From an uncultured Succiniclasticum sp. (GTDB taxonomy: Bacteria; Bacillota; Negativicutes; Acidaminococcales; Acidaminococcaceae), in NCBI GenBank assembly GCA_905235335.1, contig CAJOKZ010000006.1:1-64000 (forward strand): 64,000 bases of DNA, read 5' to 3'. Below are positions 18,389 to 29,074 of this stretch, piece by piece. Under the pieces are notes generated by a model, which had not been told where the DNA came from, ran no database searches, and saw only the letters and a list, made by a program, of their open reading frames with translations. The stretch's first letter is position 1; each line of letters starts with the position of its first letter. The position numbers and the translations under genes are program-made.

Positions 18389-19558
18389 ATGAAAAACATA
18401 AAAAAATTTTTTCTTTACATGATCTGCTCCGCATTGCTGCTAGCCTGTACCGCCTGCAGCAGCGAGCAGCCACCCGCGCCAAAGCCGCCGCTGCCCTATA
18501 AAATCAACCTTGTCTGGCAGCACGATAACAAACCTGAGACGGACCTGTCCACCCTGGACAAGGTGCCCGGCGTCAACGTGGTTTCCCCCTGCTGGTATGT
18601 CATTGAAAATGAATATGGAAAATTGCAGGACAAAAGCGTGGATGGCTACGTGGAACGGGCCCACGCAAAAGGATACCAGGTCTGGCCCCTGATCACCAAC
18701 GGATTCAAGCCGGACCGGACCAAAAAGCTGTTGGATGATGAAAATGCCAAAAAATTTGTCATCAGCCAGCTGCGCCAGCAATTCCAAAAACATGGATTCG
18801 ACGGTATCAACCTGGATTTTGAAAATATTTATCAGGCAGACAGAGACCGCATCACAGAATTCGTGAAACAAATCCGTACCGCGACCCGGCAGGACGGGCT
18901 GATACTGAGCATGGATGTTACGGTGCCGGGCGGCAGCCCCAACTGGTCCCTGTGTTTTGACCGGAAGGCCCTGGCAGAGCATCTGGACTACATGATGCTG
19001 ATGGCCTATGACCAATATTCCGGCGGAAGTCCCACGGCGGGACCTACGGCAGGGTATGACTGGGTTGAAAAAGGCGTAAAGCGAACCCTGGAGGAAGTTC
19101 CCGCCCACAAACTTGTATTGGGAATCCCGCTCTATATGCGTTTGTGGCGCTATGATAACTACACCAGGCGGTTTTACGCAAAAACCCTTTCCATGCCCGC
19201 CGCGGAAAAGCTGTTGGAAGAAAAGTCAGGAAACGAGACCCTGCGCTTCCGCTGGCTGGAAAACGAACGTATAACGTATGTTTCCTTCATGGAAAACGAA
19301 GTGCCGTATTCATTCTGGCACGAAAACAAGAGCAGCCTGTTACATAAAGCCGGGCTTGTCAAGACATACAGTCTGGCAGGCGTGGCAAGCTGGCGCTACG
19401 GATTCGAGAAACCGGAGATCTGGCCCATGCTGGAAGAGAAACTGAAGGACGGCGCCCCGGCAGAAGAAAGCAAAGGAGTTCCAGCTAAAGCAGAAGCAAA
19501 GAAGGATATTCACACCCTGCTCACGAGTCTGTTTTCCCTCCTGCTCAAAAACGTGTAA
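18389..19558 (+). CDS. Glycoside hydrolase family 18 lipoprotein (SpoVS/YdhD-type spore-cortex-like GH18 domain)
   Basis: Lipobox LLLACTACSS; FDGINLDFENI (GH18 catalytic DxxxDxE-like), YDWVEKGVKRTLEEVPAHKLVLGIPLY. Confidence 0.85.
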   Translation: MKNIKKFFLYMICSALLLACTACSSEQPPAPKPPLPYKINLVWQHDNKPETDLSTLDKVPGVNVVSPCWYVIENEYGKLQDKSVDGYVERAHAKGYQVWPLITNGFKPDRTKKLLDDENAKKFVISQLRQQFQKHGFDGINLDFENIYQADRDRITEFVKQIRTATRQDGLILSMDVTVPGGSPNWSLCFDRKALAEHLDYMMLMAYDQYSGGSPTAGPTAGYDWVEKGVKRTLEEVPAHKLVLGIPLYMRLWRYDNYTRRFYAKTLSMPAAEKLLEEKSGNETLRFRWLENERITYVSFMENEVPYSFWHENKSSLLHKAGLVKTYSLAGVASWRYGFEKPEIWPMLEEKLKDGAPAEESKGVPAKAEAKKDIHTLLTSLFSLLLKNV

Positions 19559-19739
19559 CGGAAATAACGCCCGCCATACATCAAATCCCTGCTGTTCTAC
19601 AGCCACATTACAAACCGCAGCCATACACAAAACGTTTGTAATGCGATGTATCTTGTGCAGATTTTTACCCCACTAGCCACTAACATAGTTGTGCCTCCCC
19701 ACAACAGTTTTTAGGCTGGTGGGGTTTTTGGGCATAAAA

Positions 19740-19769
19740 ATAAGGTGTGACTCAATAGCCACACCTTAC
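19740..19769. terminator. Terminator hairpin(s) between GH18 gene and tRNA-Leu
   Basis: taaggtgtgactcaatagccacacctta; a second element upstream ccccac...gtggggttttt (19700-19728). Confidence 0.6.
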
Positions 19770-19780
19770 GAATTTACTAT

Positions 19781-19867
19781 TGGTGCGGTAGAGAGGATTT
19801 GAACCTCCACGGGGTTAACCCCCACTAGCTCCTGAGGCTAGCGCGTCTGCCGTTCCGCCACTACCGC
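19781..19867 (-). tRNA. tRNA-Leu(CAG)
   Basis: GCGGTAGTGGCGGAACGGCAGACGCGCTAGCCTCAGGAGCTAG... long variable arm; CCA encoded. Confidence 0.95.
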
Positions 19868-19951
19868 ATGTATCTTGCATCCTTCGGAATACCTAACTAC
19901 TATACAACATATTCCTTTGTATGTCAAGCTTTTTTTGCAATCAAATACTTG

Positions 19952-20037
19952 TGGTGCGGTTGATGGGATTTGAACCCATACGAGGTTACCCTCACCACCC
20001 CCTCAAAGTGGCGTGTCTGCCGTTCCACCACAACCGC
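19952..20037 (-). tRNA. tRNA-Leu(GAG)
   Basis: GCGGTTGTGGTGGAACGGCAGACACGCCACTTTGAGGGGGTGG... long variable arm; CCA encoded. Confidence 0.95.
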
Positions 20038-20276
20038 GGGAAGCGTTTGATTCGCAACATGGATATATTAACACACTTGACCCGGATAGTCAAATCTTTT
20101 TTTAAGAGAAACTGTCCGCGCCGCAGACAGCGACACGGACAGAATAAAGATCAGACTTCCGTACCCTTGCATCGGACCGGTATATGTCTGAACATCTATA
20201 TCACCGGATCCAGCAGTACAAACCAATATGCAGCATGACCGACGCCAAATTATATGTCGGTCACTGCATTACGCAA

Positions 20277-21989
20277 TCAGGCAACTTTTTTCGGATGAGC
20301 CACGGTTTGATAGCCTTCAAAGGCCAGTACAAATGCCAGCAGCACCAACAGGGTACCGATACCGGCCTGTGCATACGGACCCCAGTCCGCAGCGCCCTTG
20401 GCGATAATGCCGAGCTGATTACGGATAGTGAGGAACAGAGAGCAGATCGTTACAATCAGCATGAAGGTCATGGGGAACAGGAACATCTTGTTGTTCTTAC
20501 CCGCATTGCCCAGCCAGGCGGCTACAGCCAACAAGCCGATGCCGGCCAGCAGCTGGTTCGCAGCGCCGAACAGACCCCAAATCTTGGCAAATCCGTTCAG
20601 GCCAAGGAGAACGCCGAGAACAACGGTCAGGATCGTCGCAAAATACGGATTGACCATCAGCTTGCGATACCCTTCCTTGACATCCCGGGGAGTTTCGCCT
20701 GGTTCCAGCCAGAATTCTTGGAACATAAAGCGCGCCAGACGGGTCGCTGTATCCAGAGAAGTGAGGCAGAACGCAGAATACGTCAACACCAGCAGGGTAT
20801 AGAAAGAGGATTCCATGCCTTCCATACCGGGAATCGCCCCAACCATGGCCGCAATGCCGCCGGCAAAAATATCCGTCACGCCTTTGGTGTGGCCGGTGGT
20901 ACGGGCATACGCAATAGCGCAGACCGTAATGATAGCCAGTACGCATTCCAAAAGCATACCGCCATACGCAATAGGCCTGGCATCGCTTTCCTTATCCAAC
21001 TGTTTGGAAGTGGTGCCGGAAGAAACCAAAGAATGGAAACCGGAAATCGCACCGCAGGCAACGGTGGTGAACAAAATCGGGAACAGCAGCTGTACGCCGT
21101 TTCCGTTATCAACCGCAAAACCGGTCACTGCAGGGAATACCTTCGGATCAATATCCGGATGCGCGCCTACAATACCTACAATAGCAACGATCAGCATCGC
21201 ATACAGCAGGAAGGAACTCAGGTAGTCACGGGGCTGCAGCAGGATCCATACCGGGGTAACGGAGGCAATGGTAATATACAGGCCGATGATCCACATCCAG
21301 GTTTTGGTAGTAAAATAGAACGGATGGAAATTCATGCCGATGGCCATGCAGATGACAATCGCCACAACACCTAAAATGGAAGATATAACCATGGAAGTGT
21401 GGCGACGATACACCGCGAAGCCAAACACGATGGCGACCAGGATGAACAGGATAGAAACCATGGCTACCGATGCGTTGGTCGCGCTGGCAGCTTCATTGAT
21501 GACACCATTTTTAACAACCGCCCCGAAGGTGGATGCAACAATGGCCGCAAAGGCCGCTACTACCAGGATCAGTGTCAGGTATGAGAAAATGATAAAAAGA
21601 CGTTTTGCCCGACGGGACATGTTAGCGGAAATAACTTCGCCGATGGACTGTCCTTTATGGCGGACAGAGGCAAACAGCGCGCCAAAATCATGAACACCGC
21701 CGAAAAAGATACCGCCGATCAGCACCCACAGGGTAACCGGCAGCCAGCCGAACATAGCCGCGCCAATCGGTCCCGTGATAGGGCCGGCGCCGGCAATGGA
21801 CGAAAAATGATGCCCCATCAGTACGGGGGCCTTTGCGGGAACATAGTCCACGCCGTCTTCCATCGAATGGGCCGGTGTGGGAATATTCCCTTCCCCAACG
21901 CCCCACTGTTTTACCAGCCAGCCGCCATACAGGACGTAGCCGCAAAACAGTACAGCCATGGAGATGAGAAGCAATACCAGTGTGTTCAA
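20277..21989 (-). CDS. cstA: Carbon starvation protein CstA (peptide/pyruvate transporter family)
   Basis: AKAPVLMGHHFSSIAGAGPITGPIGAAMFGWLP; TTG start after GGGAGGAATTATT is plausible, ORF extends to 22073. Confidence 0.93.
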   Translation of the reverse strand: MNTLVLLLISMAVLFCGYVLYGGWLVKQWGVGEGNIPTPAHSMEDGVDYVPAKAPVLMGHHFSSIAGAGPITGPIGAAMFGWLPVTLWVLIGGIFFGGVHDFGALFASVRHKGQSIGEVISANMSRRAKRLFIIFSYLTLILVVAAFAAIVASTFGAVVKNGVINEAASATNASVAMVSILFILVAIVFGFAVYRRHTSMVISSILGVVAIVICMAIGMNFHPFYFTTKTWMWIIGLYITIASVTPVWILLQPRDYLSSFLLYAMLIVAIVGIVGAHPDIDPKVFPAVTGFAVDNGNGVQLLFPILFTTVACGAISGFHSLVSSGTTSKQLDKESDARPIAYGGMLLECVLAIITVCAIAYARTTGHTKGVTDIFAGGIAAMVGAIPGMEGMESSFYTLLVLTYSAFCLTSLDTATRLARFMFQEFWLEPGETPRDVKEGYRKLMVNPYFATILTVVLGVLLGLNGFAKIWGLFGAANQLLAGIGLLAVAAWLGNAGKNNKMFLFPMTFMLIVTICSLFLTIRNQLGIIAKGAADWGPYAQAGIGTLLVLLAFVLAFEGYQTVAHPKKVA

Positions 21990-22021
21990 AATAATTCCTC
22001 CCTTACTCCTCTTAAGAAACG

Positions 22022-22612
22022 TCATGTCTTTCTGTTTCTTAATAAAATTTTTTCCAGGTTCTTTTTCATACAAAGACCACTGTGATTAAAATGCAGCTTC
22101 TGTTTCGACGCCTCGAAACAGGCAACATGAAAATCCATCCATCCGTGAAAGGAAAACTTAAAGCTTTTGTATATCTTGCATTTTTCCAGCTCTTTGATGG
22201 CATCCGGCTCTGCCGTGTCGCAAACAATGACCGGGGTAATATAGGTATACATATGCCCAGACCCGATGTGGGCCAGCTTCATGCCCTCTTCATACGCGTA
22301 ATCACGGCACAGGCAAAATGTTTCACGGGTGAGATTCCCGACAGAAAACAGAAAGATAAACTCTTCCTGATAGGTTGCCCACAGCTCATTGGTTTTAAAC
22401 AGAAAATACTGTTCTGCCTTTTCATAATACTCGCAAAGAGCAACAAATGAATGTTCCTCCGGCAGCACCGGAGGAGTCAGTTTTCCAGCTTCGCATATAC
22501 CCTTGAACGCTTCGATTGGCGGACTGGGTCCCCCGTCAAACCGGGTTACATTGTAATACCGCAGGTAACCGGACAAAAGCCGTTCCACCGCCGCATCTCT
22601 CATGTTTTCCAT
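22022..22612 (-). CDS. Conserved-looking hypothetical protein upstream of cstA
   Basis: 196 aa ORF, same strand, soluble, Cys/Tyr/Phe-rich; no family recognised. Confidence 0.6.
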   Translation of the reverse strand: MENMRDAAVERLLSGYLRYYNVTRFDGGPSPPIEAFKGICEAGKLTPPVLPEEHSFVALCEYYEKAEQYFLFKTNELWATYQEEFIFLFSVGNLTRETFCLCRDYAYEEGMKLAHIGSGHMYTYITPVIVCDTAEPDAIKELEKCKIYKSFKFSFHGWMDFHVACFEASKQKLHFNHSGLCMKKNLEKILLRNRKT

Positions 22613-22869
22613 ACAGGTTCCGGCAAATTTCCCTATCGTTTAAACCGCTTTTAAAGAGCCGCTGCCTGAATCCGCTGCGCGGATTGCATCTTCCCCTCAA
22701 AAGTTTTACAAATTATAGCACACTTATACCATCCCGTCTACAATTCCAAAGAAAAATATAGCTAATTGTATTAAATTTGTAAAAAATTTCTGAATTTTAT
22801 TTCATAATTTACAAAAAAACAGGAAGCAAAAAACTGTTTTCAGTCTGTTTCCAAACCGTCGGTCCGTCT

Positions 22870-23661
22870 TTATTTTTCTCCTTGTGTACCTGTAGCTACC
22901 TTACCTTTATATAGGCGGTAATATTCATCTCTGTCATGCAACACGGAAGACACATAATTACGCGACTCCGGATAGGGTATCGCCGCTACATCACCAAAAT
23001 TATAATCCCACCCGTTGGCATGCATCCAGCCGTGAGTATTACCTCTGCCAGCATTATATGCCATCATCATAAGATACATATTATCCCGGAACTCATACTT
23101 CAGTTCCGACAAATACCAGCATCCCATGCGGATGTTGGTACCCGGATGATACAGGGAATCAGTGGAATAATTGTTCATTCCCATCTGACGGGCGATCCAT
23201 TCCCCTGTTTCCGGCATGATCTGCATCATGCCGATGGCCCCTGCGGGCGAAACCGCCCCCGGCTTGAACTCGCTTTCATTTTTTATGACAGCGGCCACCA
23301 AAAAGGGATCGATATCGTTACGTCGCGCGTAGGTAACGATTTCATTCTGATAGGGCCACATGTACACAAACCGCATCTGCACCGCGTCGCTGCGCCAAAT
23401 CCGCCAGACCGCCAAACAAAACGCAACGAACAGAATCAGTGCAAAGATTCGATTTCGGCTGATTCCCGATAGAGCGCTTCCCGTTTTCATCTTTTTCTTC
23501 ACAGGACGGCGTGCCCGCCTGGCGTGCTGGCGTTTTTTCAAGTCCCTGTCCGTCCCCCGCCCTGTTTTCTTTTCCTGTTTTTCCGTCAAAATCCTGTCCC
23601 TGTCCATCCGCCGGGTTCTGACGCGGCACCGGCTGTCGGAAACGCGCCGTGTGCTCCGCAC
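22870..23661 (-). CDS. Membrane-anchored lytic transglycosylase (SLT domain)
   Basis: IKNESEFKPGAVSPAGAIGMMQIMPETGEWIARQMG; NIRMGCWYLSEL; YNAGRGN; start uncertain. Confidence 0.9.
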   Translation of the reverse strand: MRSTRRVSDSRCRVRTRRMDRDRILTEKQEKKTGRGTDRDLKKRQHARRARRPVKKKMKTGSALSGISRNRIFALILFVAFCLAVWRIWRSDAVQMRFVYMWPYQNEIVTYARRNDIDPFLVAAVIKNESEFKPGAVSPAGAIGMMQIMPETGEWIARQMGMNNYSTDSLYHPGTNIRMGCWYLSELKYEFRDNMYLMMMAYNAGRGNTHGWMHANGWDYNFGDVAAIPYPESRNYVSSVLHDRDEYYRLYKGKVATGTQGEK

Positions 23662-23718
23662 CGTTCCGCCAGATTTTCTGCAAGTTTGTGCAATATTCCC
23701 GACGTCAGCTATATTTTC

Positions 23719-24375
23719 CTATAACGATTTCTTTAATTTCCACAGCTGTTCCGCAGCCTGCTCCTGCGTATGGGCCACCGTTCCACTGTTATCAATCACC
23801 ACATCGGCAAATTTTTCCTTCTCTTTCAACGGCATCTGCGCGTCGATCCGTGACCGAATGGCTTCTTCCGTCTCTTTGTCCCGAAGCATGGCCCGCTGAA
23901 CCTGCATCGTTTCCGGCACACTGACAAGCCATACACTGTCTACCAACCGGTGCCAGCCGCACTCGATCAGAAGCGGCACATCCAGCAGCACCACCGCTGT
24001 CCCCCGCTCCCGCTGTTCTTTCAGGAACTGCTCCGCCTCTGTCCGCACCTGATCCTGTACGATCTTTTCATACTGACGCAGGAGGTCTTTGTCGTGAAAC
24101 ACTCTGTCCGCGACCCAGGCCCGATCCAGCTCGCCGCTGGCTTGCAGGCAATCCGGCCCGAAGAATGCGACAATCTTTTCCAGACAGGAGTTCCCCTTCC
24201 GTACAGCCGCCCTGCTTGAAGCGTCTGCGTCAAACACGGGGACCCCTAACGATTTTAAATAAGAAGATACTGTACTTTTCCCGCTTCCGATACCGCCGGT
24301 CAATCCGATAATCTTCATCTTCCCCACACTTTCCACACGATCCCGCACCGTCTCACACACTGCCGCAACTGTCAT
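23719..24375 (-). CDS. coaE: Dephospho-CoA kinase
   Basis: MKIIGLTGGIGSGKSTVSSYLKSLGVPVFDAD; ATGA overlap with polA stop possible. Confidence 0.95.
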   Translation of the reverse strand: MTVAAVCETVRDRVESVGKMKIIGLTGGIGSGKSTVSSYLKSLGVPVFDADASSRAAVRKGNSCLEKIVAFFGPDCLQASGELDRAWVADRVFHDKDLLRQYEKIVQDQVRTEAEQFLKEQRERGTAVVLLDVPLLIECGWHRLVDSVWLVSVPETMQVQRAMLRDKETEEAIRSRIDAQMPLKEKEKFADVVIDNSGTVAHTQEQAAEQLWKLKKSL

Positions 24376-27143
24376 TTTGCTGCAGCCCAGTCTTTTCCGT
24401 AGTTCACATCTGCCAGAAGGGGAACGTCCAGTTTAAAGGCATTCTCCATTTCCCCCTTCACCAGCGCCGCGGCAGCCTCCCGTTCCGCTTCCGTAACCTC
24501 CAGCACCAGTTCATCGTGGACCTGCAGCAATACCCGGGACGAAAGTCCTGATTTTTGCAATGCCGCATCCACACGCAGCATGGCCAGCTTCATGATGTCG
24601 GCGGCCGTTCCCTGGATGGGTGTGTTGATGGCCGTCCGCTCCGCAAAACTACGCAGGTTGAAATTGCGGTTATTGATATCCGGCAGATACCGGCGCCGTC
24701 CCAGCAGGGTCGAAACATACCCCTGCCTTCGCGCCAATTCCGTCATTTCTTCCATATATTTTTTTACGCCCTGATACCGGGCCAGATAATTCCGTATGAA
24801 CTCCCCGGCTTCCTGCCGGCTGCAGCCCAGCTGCCTGGCCAGGCCAAAGTCGCTGATTCCGTAGACGATGCCGAAGTTGACCGCTTTGGACCGGCTCCGC
24901 ATCTCATGGGACACCAATTCCAGCGGCACTCCGAACACTTCGCTGGCGGTCCGTGCATGGATGTCCTGATTCTCCAGAAAGGCTTCGATCATCAGAGGAT
25001 CCTGCGCCACATGAGCCAGAATCCGCAGCTCGATTTGGGAATAGTCACAGGACATGAGCCAGTCATAGCCTTCTCCTGGCACGAACAGCGCCCGGATCTT
25101 CTTTCCTGTCTCTGTCCGGGTGGGGATATTTTGCAGGTTCGGATCTGTACTGGACAACCGTCCCGTTACTGTCACCGTCTGCCGGAAATGGGTATGGATA
25201 CGGCCCGTCTTCCCTCTGATCAGGGGCTTCAGTCCCTCCAGATAGGTGGATTGGAGCTTGGCCAGCACGCGGTACTGCAGAATCGTATCCACCAGCGGAT
25301 GCTTGCCCTGCAATTCTTCCAAAACCTTCACATCGGTGGAATACCCCGTTTTTGTTTTTTTGATAACAGGCAGCTTCAGCTTTTCAAACAGCACCGTCCC
25401 CAGTTGTTTTGGGGAATTGGGATTGAACGCTTCATCCTCCGCCTGTTCCTTCGCCAGCTTTTCCAGCAATACCAGCTGTTCCGCCATATCCGCACTAAGG
25501 ACGTCAAGCCTTGATTGATCCACCTTGACGCCGGCCAGTTCCATCTTTGCCAGAACCCGTGCCAAAGGAATCTCTATTTCCTTGTATAACCGAAGCAAAT
25601 CTTTATCCCGCAGCGCCTGGTGTAATGCCTCTGCCACCCGGGCCATCCCATGGCAGTCCTCCCGATCCTGGCCCAGATAGTGCCAAGCCAGATCGGGCAA
25701 CGCATAGCCGCTGCGCCCCGGATCGTCCAAATAGGCCGCCAGTGCCACGTCTTCCGTAAGGTGCGCAGGTTCTGTCCCCTGGCAGAAGCAGACCCGGTAA
25801 ACCTCTTTGATTTCCGCCGTTCCCTTAGGATTCGGCGCTTCTGCCAGCCAGCGGATAAAGCCTCGGAGCGCTTCCCCCGCAATCCTGTACTCCTGTCCGG
25901 CTGAAAGCAGCCGTACGGAGGCAAACCGCAACCGGGGAATCTCCCCTTCCGTTTCCGCCGTGAACCAGATCATCTCGTCTTCACGGATTCCGCAAACCAG
26001 CGACGCCCACTCCGCTTCCGTCACAATATCCCGGACAGATGCTGTTGGCACAACCGTACCGAACAGACTGTCCATACCGTCATCCCCGGCAACAGAAGCC
26101 GACGCCGCGGTTCCGTCTTCCTGCGGGAATGACTGCACCGAAGAAGCCCGGCCTTCCGGCCCGTTCACCGGCAGGGTTTCAGTACCTGCACCTGCGTTAC
26201 CTACAGAAGATGCCCCGCCGGTATCACCGCCCGGTGTCAGACCTTTCACTCCATCCGCAGCATCCGGGTACACCCCCATAATCTGTCCGAATTGGACAAA
26301 AAAGCCCCGGAACTCCAAATTTTCCATCATCTGCCGGGCCGCTGCATCTAACGGCTTCAGCGCATAAATATCCAGATCTGTATCCAGTCCAGGCACGTCC
26401 CTGTAAATCGTGGCCAGTTCCTTGGACAGGATCGCTTGTTCCCTATTGGTTTCCAGCTTTTCCTTCAGGCTTTTCCCTTTGATCTCCGGAATATGGGACA
26501 GCACATTTTCCACGCTTCCGTATTCCACGATCAGCTTCAGGGCCGTTTTGGGACCGACGCCGGGCACGCCGGGAATATTATCGGAAGTATCTCCCATCAG
26601 ACCCTTCAGTTCGATGAGTTGCAGGGGGACAAGTCCATCATAGTCTGCCGCAAAGGAAGTCTCGTCATACAGTTTGATATCAGAGATCCCTTTTTTTGTG
26701 TACATGACACGGGTACGGCCGTCAATAAGCTGCAGTTCGTCCCGGTCCCCGGTGACGATGTACACTTCAACCGACGGATCTGCTTTTTTTGCCAGGGTAC
26801 CGATAATGTCATCCGCCTCATAATCATCCATTTCCAGGGCGGATATTCCCATGGACCGCAATACCTCCATACACAGGGGAAACTGTTCTTTCAGTTCCGG
26901 CGGTGTAGGTTTGCGCTGTCCCTTATAATCCGTAAACAGCCTGGTGCGAAACGTCTTCCGGGACTTGTCAAAAGCAGCCGCCACCCAGCGCGGCTTCACC
27001 TCCTGCAATAACTTATGGAACATGCGCAGGAACCCGTAGACAGCCCCGGTATGTTGGCCTTTCCGGTTGGTGAGGGGAGGGAGGGCAAAAAAGGCCCGGT
27101 GGATAAGACTGCTTCCGTCAATGATTAAAAATTTATCTGCCAT
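24372..27143 (-). CDS. polA: DNA polymerase I
   Basis: 5'-3' exonuclease N-terminus (FLIIDGSSLIHRAFFALP), polymerase motifs SCDYSQIELRILAHVAQD, RSKAVNFGIVYGIS, LLQVHDELVLEV. Confidence 0.97.
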   Translation of the reverse strand: MADKFLIIDGSSLIHRAFFALPPLTNRKGQHTGAVYGFLRMFHKLLQEVKPRWVAAAFDKSRKTFRTRLFTDYKGQRKPTPPELKEQFPLCMEVLRSMGISALEMDDYEADDIIGTLAKKADPSVEVYIVTGDRDELQLIDGRTRVMYTKKGISDIKLYDETSFAADYDGLVPLQLIELKGLMGDTSDNIPGVPGVGPKTALKLIVEYGSVENVLSHIPEIKGKSLKEKLETNREQAILSKELATIYRDVPGLDTDLDIYALKPLDAAARQMMENLEFRGFFVQFGQIMGVYPDAADGVKGLTPGGDTGGASSVGNAGAGTETLPVNGPEGRASSVQSFPQEDGTAASASVAGDDGMDSLFGTVVPTASVRDIVTEAEWASLVCGIREDEMIWFTAETEGEIPRLRFASVRLLSAGQEYRIAGEALRGFIRWLAEAPNPKGTAEIKEVYRVCFCQGTEPAHLTEDVALAAYLDDPGRSGYALPDLAWHYLGQDREDCHGMARVAEALHQALRDKDLLRLYKEIEIPLARVLAKMELAGVKVDQSRLDVLSADMAEQLVLLEKLAKEQAEDEAFNPNSPKQLGTVLFEKLKLPVIKKTKTGYSTDVKVLEELQGKHPLVDTILQYRVLAKLQSTYLEGLKPLIRGKTGRIHTHFRQTVTVTGRLSSTDPNLQNIPTRTETGKKIRALFVPGEGYDWLMSCDYSQIELRILAHVAQDPLMIEAFLENQDIHARTASEVFGVPLELVSHEMRSRSKAVNFGIVYGISDFGLARQLGCSRQEAGEFIRNYLARYQGVKKYMEEMTELARRQGYVSTLLGRRRYLPDINNRNFNLRSFAERTAINTPIQGTAADIMKLAMLRVDAALQKSGLSSRVLLQVHDELVLEVTEAEREAAAALVKGEMENAFKLDVPLLADVNYGKDWAAAK

Positions 27144-27200
27144 GATGTATCCTCCCGCCTGAAAACCAGCTTGTAAAACAACCTTTACTATTGAAAAAAG

Positions 27201-27223
27201 ACGACGGCTTCAGCCGCCGTCTA
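27201..27223 (-). terminator. Terminator downstream of lapA-like gene
   Basis: Minus strand GACGGCGGCTGAAGCCGTCGTCTTTTTTC. Confidence 0.75.
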
Positions 27224-27422
27224 AACATGCGGTAATCCGCAACATCCGGTCCGCTGTTTTAAATTCTCACAGTATTAAATTTTAATAAACGCTGTACGAC
27301 AAAACACAATGCCCGGACGAAACCTGCAGCATGAACGTCCGTGCCGGCACCACTGGGAAACGAAGGTTCCTTCCAAAACGAACTGTTCTTTCCGCTGTGC
27401 CACACCGGATATTACATCCGTA

Positions 27423-27830
27423 TCAGATAAAAGTACGCTGCCCACCGGCGCTGCCCGGATTCGTACCAGCCGGACCCTGCGCCGCGGTTCGTATTTCCGC
27501 AGTCGGCGTGGTGACCGTATCTGCCGGATCCATCACTCCACCCTGCGCCTTCAGCAGTTGTTCCACCTTTTCCCGCAGAATCCTCTTATCATCTTCCAGC
27601 AGGGCAATCTGTTCGTTCAGTTTGCGCATCTTCCACATTGCCTGTGTCTTGACCTTGATACCCCACGCCAGTGAAATCAGGAAGCCACAGATAACGGAAA
27701 TCAGCACGACCAGCACAAGATTCAGGCGGAAATTCCACATAAACAGGGTCATGTCCACCATCATGGAGTTCTGAAGGGCCAAAATCGCTACCAGCACAGC
27801 GACAATGGCTGTCAAAATCATAAACAGCAT
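27423..27830 (-). CDS. LapA-domain (DUF1049) membrane protein
   Basis: Two TM helices, ALQNSMMVDMTLFMWNFRLNLVLVVLISVICGFLISL followed by coiled coil. Confidence 0.75.
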   Translation of the reverse strand: MLFMILTAIVAVLVAILALQNSMMVDMTLFMWNFRLNLVLVVLISVICGFLISLAWGIKVKTQAMWKMRKLNEQIALLEDDKRILREKVEQLLKAQGGVMDPADTVTTPTAEIRTAAQGPAGTNPGSAGGQRTFI

Positions 27831-27889
27831 AATTTCAACCTCTTTTCCTCATGAACTGCCGGTGCTGTCGCAACGGTTTTTCAGTATGC

Positions 27890-29074
27890 TCACATGCACT
27901 CTTTGATAGCTTTGGCCATACGTTTTACGCCTTCTACAATTTTATCGTCGGACATGCAGGAGAAGTTGACCCGCAGACTGCGGTCCGTCTTTTCATTGGG
28001 ATAGAATGCATCGCCGATGACGGCGGCCACCTTCTGCTCAATGCATTTGTCAAATACTTTACGGGCGCTGACGCCTTCCGGAACGGTTACCCACAGGAAC
28101 AGCCCGCCATCCGGACGGGTGAACGCCACTCCTGCCGGGAACTCTTCTTCCATTGTCTTCAGGATCAGGTCGCGGCGATGGCCGTAGAGGGCCACTATTT
28201 CCTTCACATGGGCATCCAGATCATAGGTATCCATATATGCATCAGCCACGCCCTGGTCAAAATTGGAAGTATGCAGGTCGGCGCTCTGTTTGATCATGAC
28301 GAATTTTTCCACAATCGCATGGGGGCCGGCGATCCAGCCTAAACGCAGGCCGGGGCAGAAGATCTTGGAGAAAGTTCCCAGGAAGGATACCAGACCTTTG
28401 GTATCCATGGATTTCAGGGTCGGATAGGTGGTTCCGCTGTAACGCAGTTCTCCATAGGGATTGTCTTCAAATACCGGCAGGTCATATTTATTGATAACTT
28501 CCATGAACTTTTTGCGGCGTTCCAGACTCCAGCATATGCCGGTAGGATTTTGGAAATCGGGAATGACATAGATGAATTTGCACTTCGGCGTGGTCGCCAA
28601 AATCTTATCCAATTCTTCCGGGATGATCCCCTGTTCATCGGTGGGTACTTCCCTGAACACAGGCTGATAGGCATTGAACGCGTTCAGCGCACCTAAGTAG
28701 GACGGACTTTCACACAACACCACATCACCGGGATCCAAAAACAGCTTTCCCGCAAAGTCCAGGCACTGCTGGGACCCGGTCGTGATCAGGATATCGTTGG
28801 CGTCAACCGGCGTGCCGTATTTTTCCGTCATGCGTTTCGCAATTTTAGCCCGCAGGGTGGGCCGTCCTTCCGTAGTGGCATACTGCAACAGCTGCCGGCC
28901 CTCTTTTTCCACCAGATCATGGGAGACCTGGGCAATCTCCTTTACCGGGAACAGTTCCGGTGCAGGCAGTCCGCCGGCAAAGGAAATAATATCCGGACGC
29001 GCCGTCAATTTCAATAATTCGCGGATCTCAGACGCTTTCATCCGTTCCATTCTCTCAGCAAACTTGTACTCCAT
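27890..29074 (-). CDS. PLP-dependent class I/II aminotransferase (2-aminoadipate/LysN-like)
   Basis: DIISFAGGLPAPELFPV; ITTGSQQCLDFAGKLFLDPGD; YVIPDFQNPTG; LGTFSKIFCPGLRLGW. Confidence 0.92.
   Translation of the reverse strand: MEYKFAERMERMKASEIRELLKLTARPDIISFAGGLPAPELFPVKEIAQVSHDLVEKEGRQLLQYATTEGRPTLRAKIAKRMTEKYGTPVDANDILITTGSQQCLDFAGKLFLDPGDVVLCESPSYLGALNAFNAYQPVFREVPTDEQGIIPEELDKILATTPKCKFIYVIPDFQNPTGICWSLERRKKFMEVINKYDLPVFEDNPYGELRYSGTTYPTLKSMDTKGLVSFLGTFSKIFCPGLRLGWIAGPHAIVEKFVMIKQSADLHTSNFDQGVADAYMDTYDLDAHVKEIVALYGHRRDLILKTMEEEFPAGVAFTRPDGGLFLWVTVPEGVSARKVFDKCIEQKVAAVIGDAFYPNEKTDRSLRVNFSCMSDDKIVEGVKRMAKAIKECM

Noticed and set aside
20184-21374. 396-aa plus ORF
   Set aside because: Antisense to cstA, Gln/Arg/His-rich shadow
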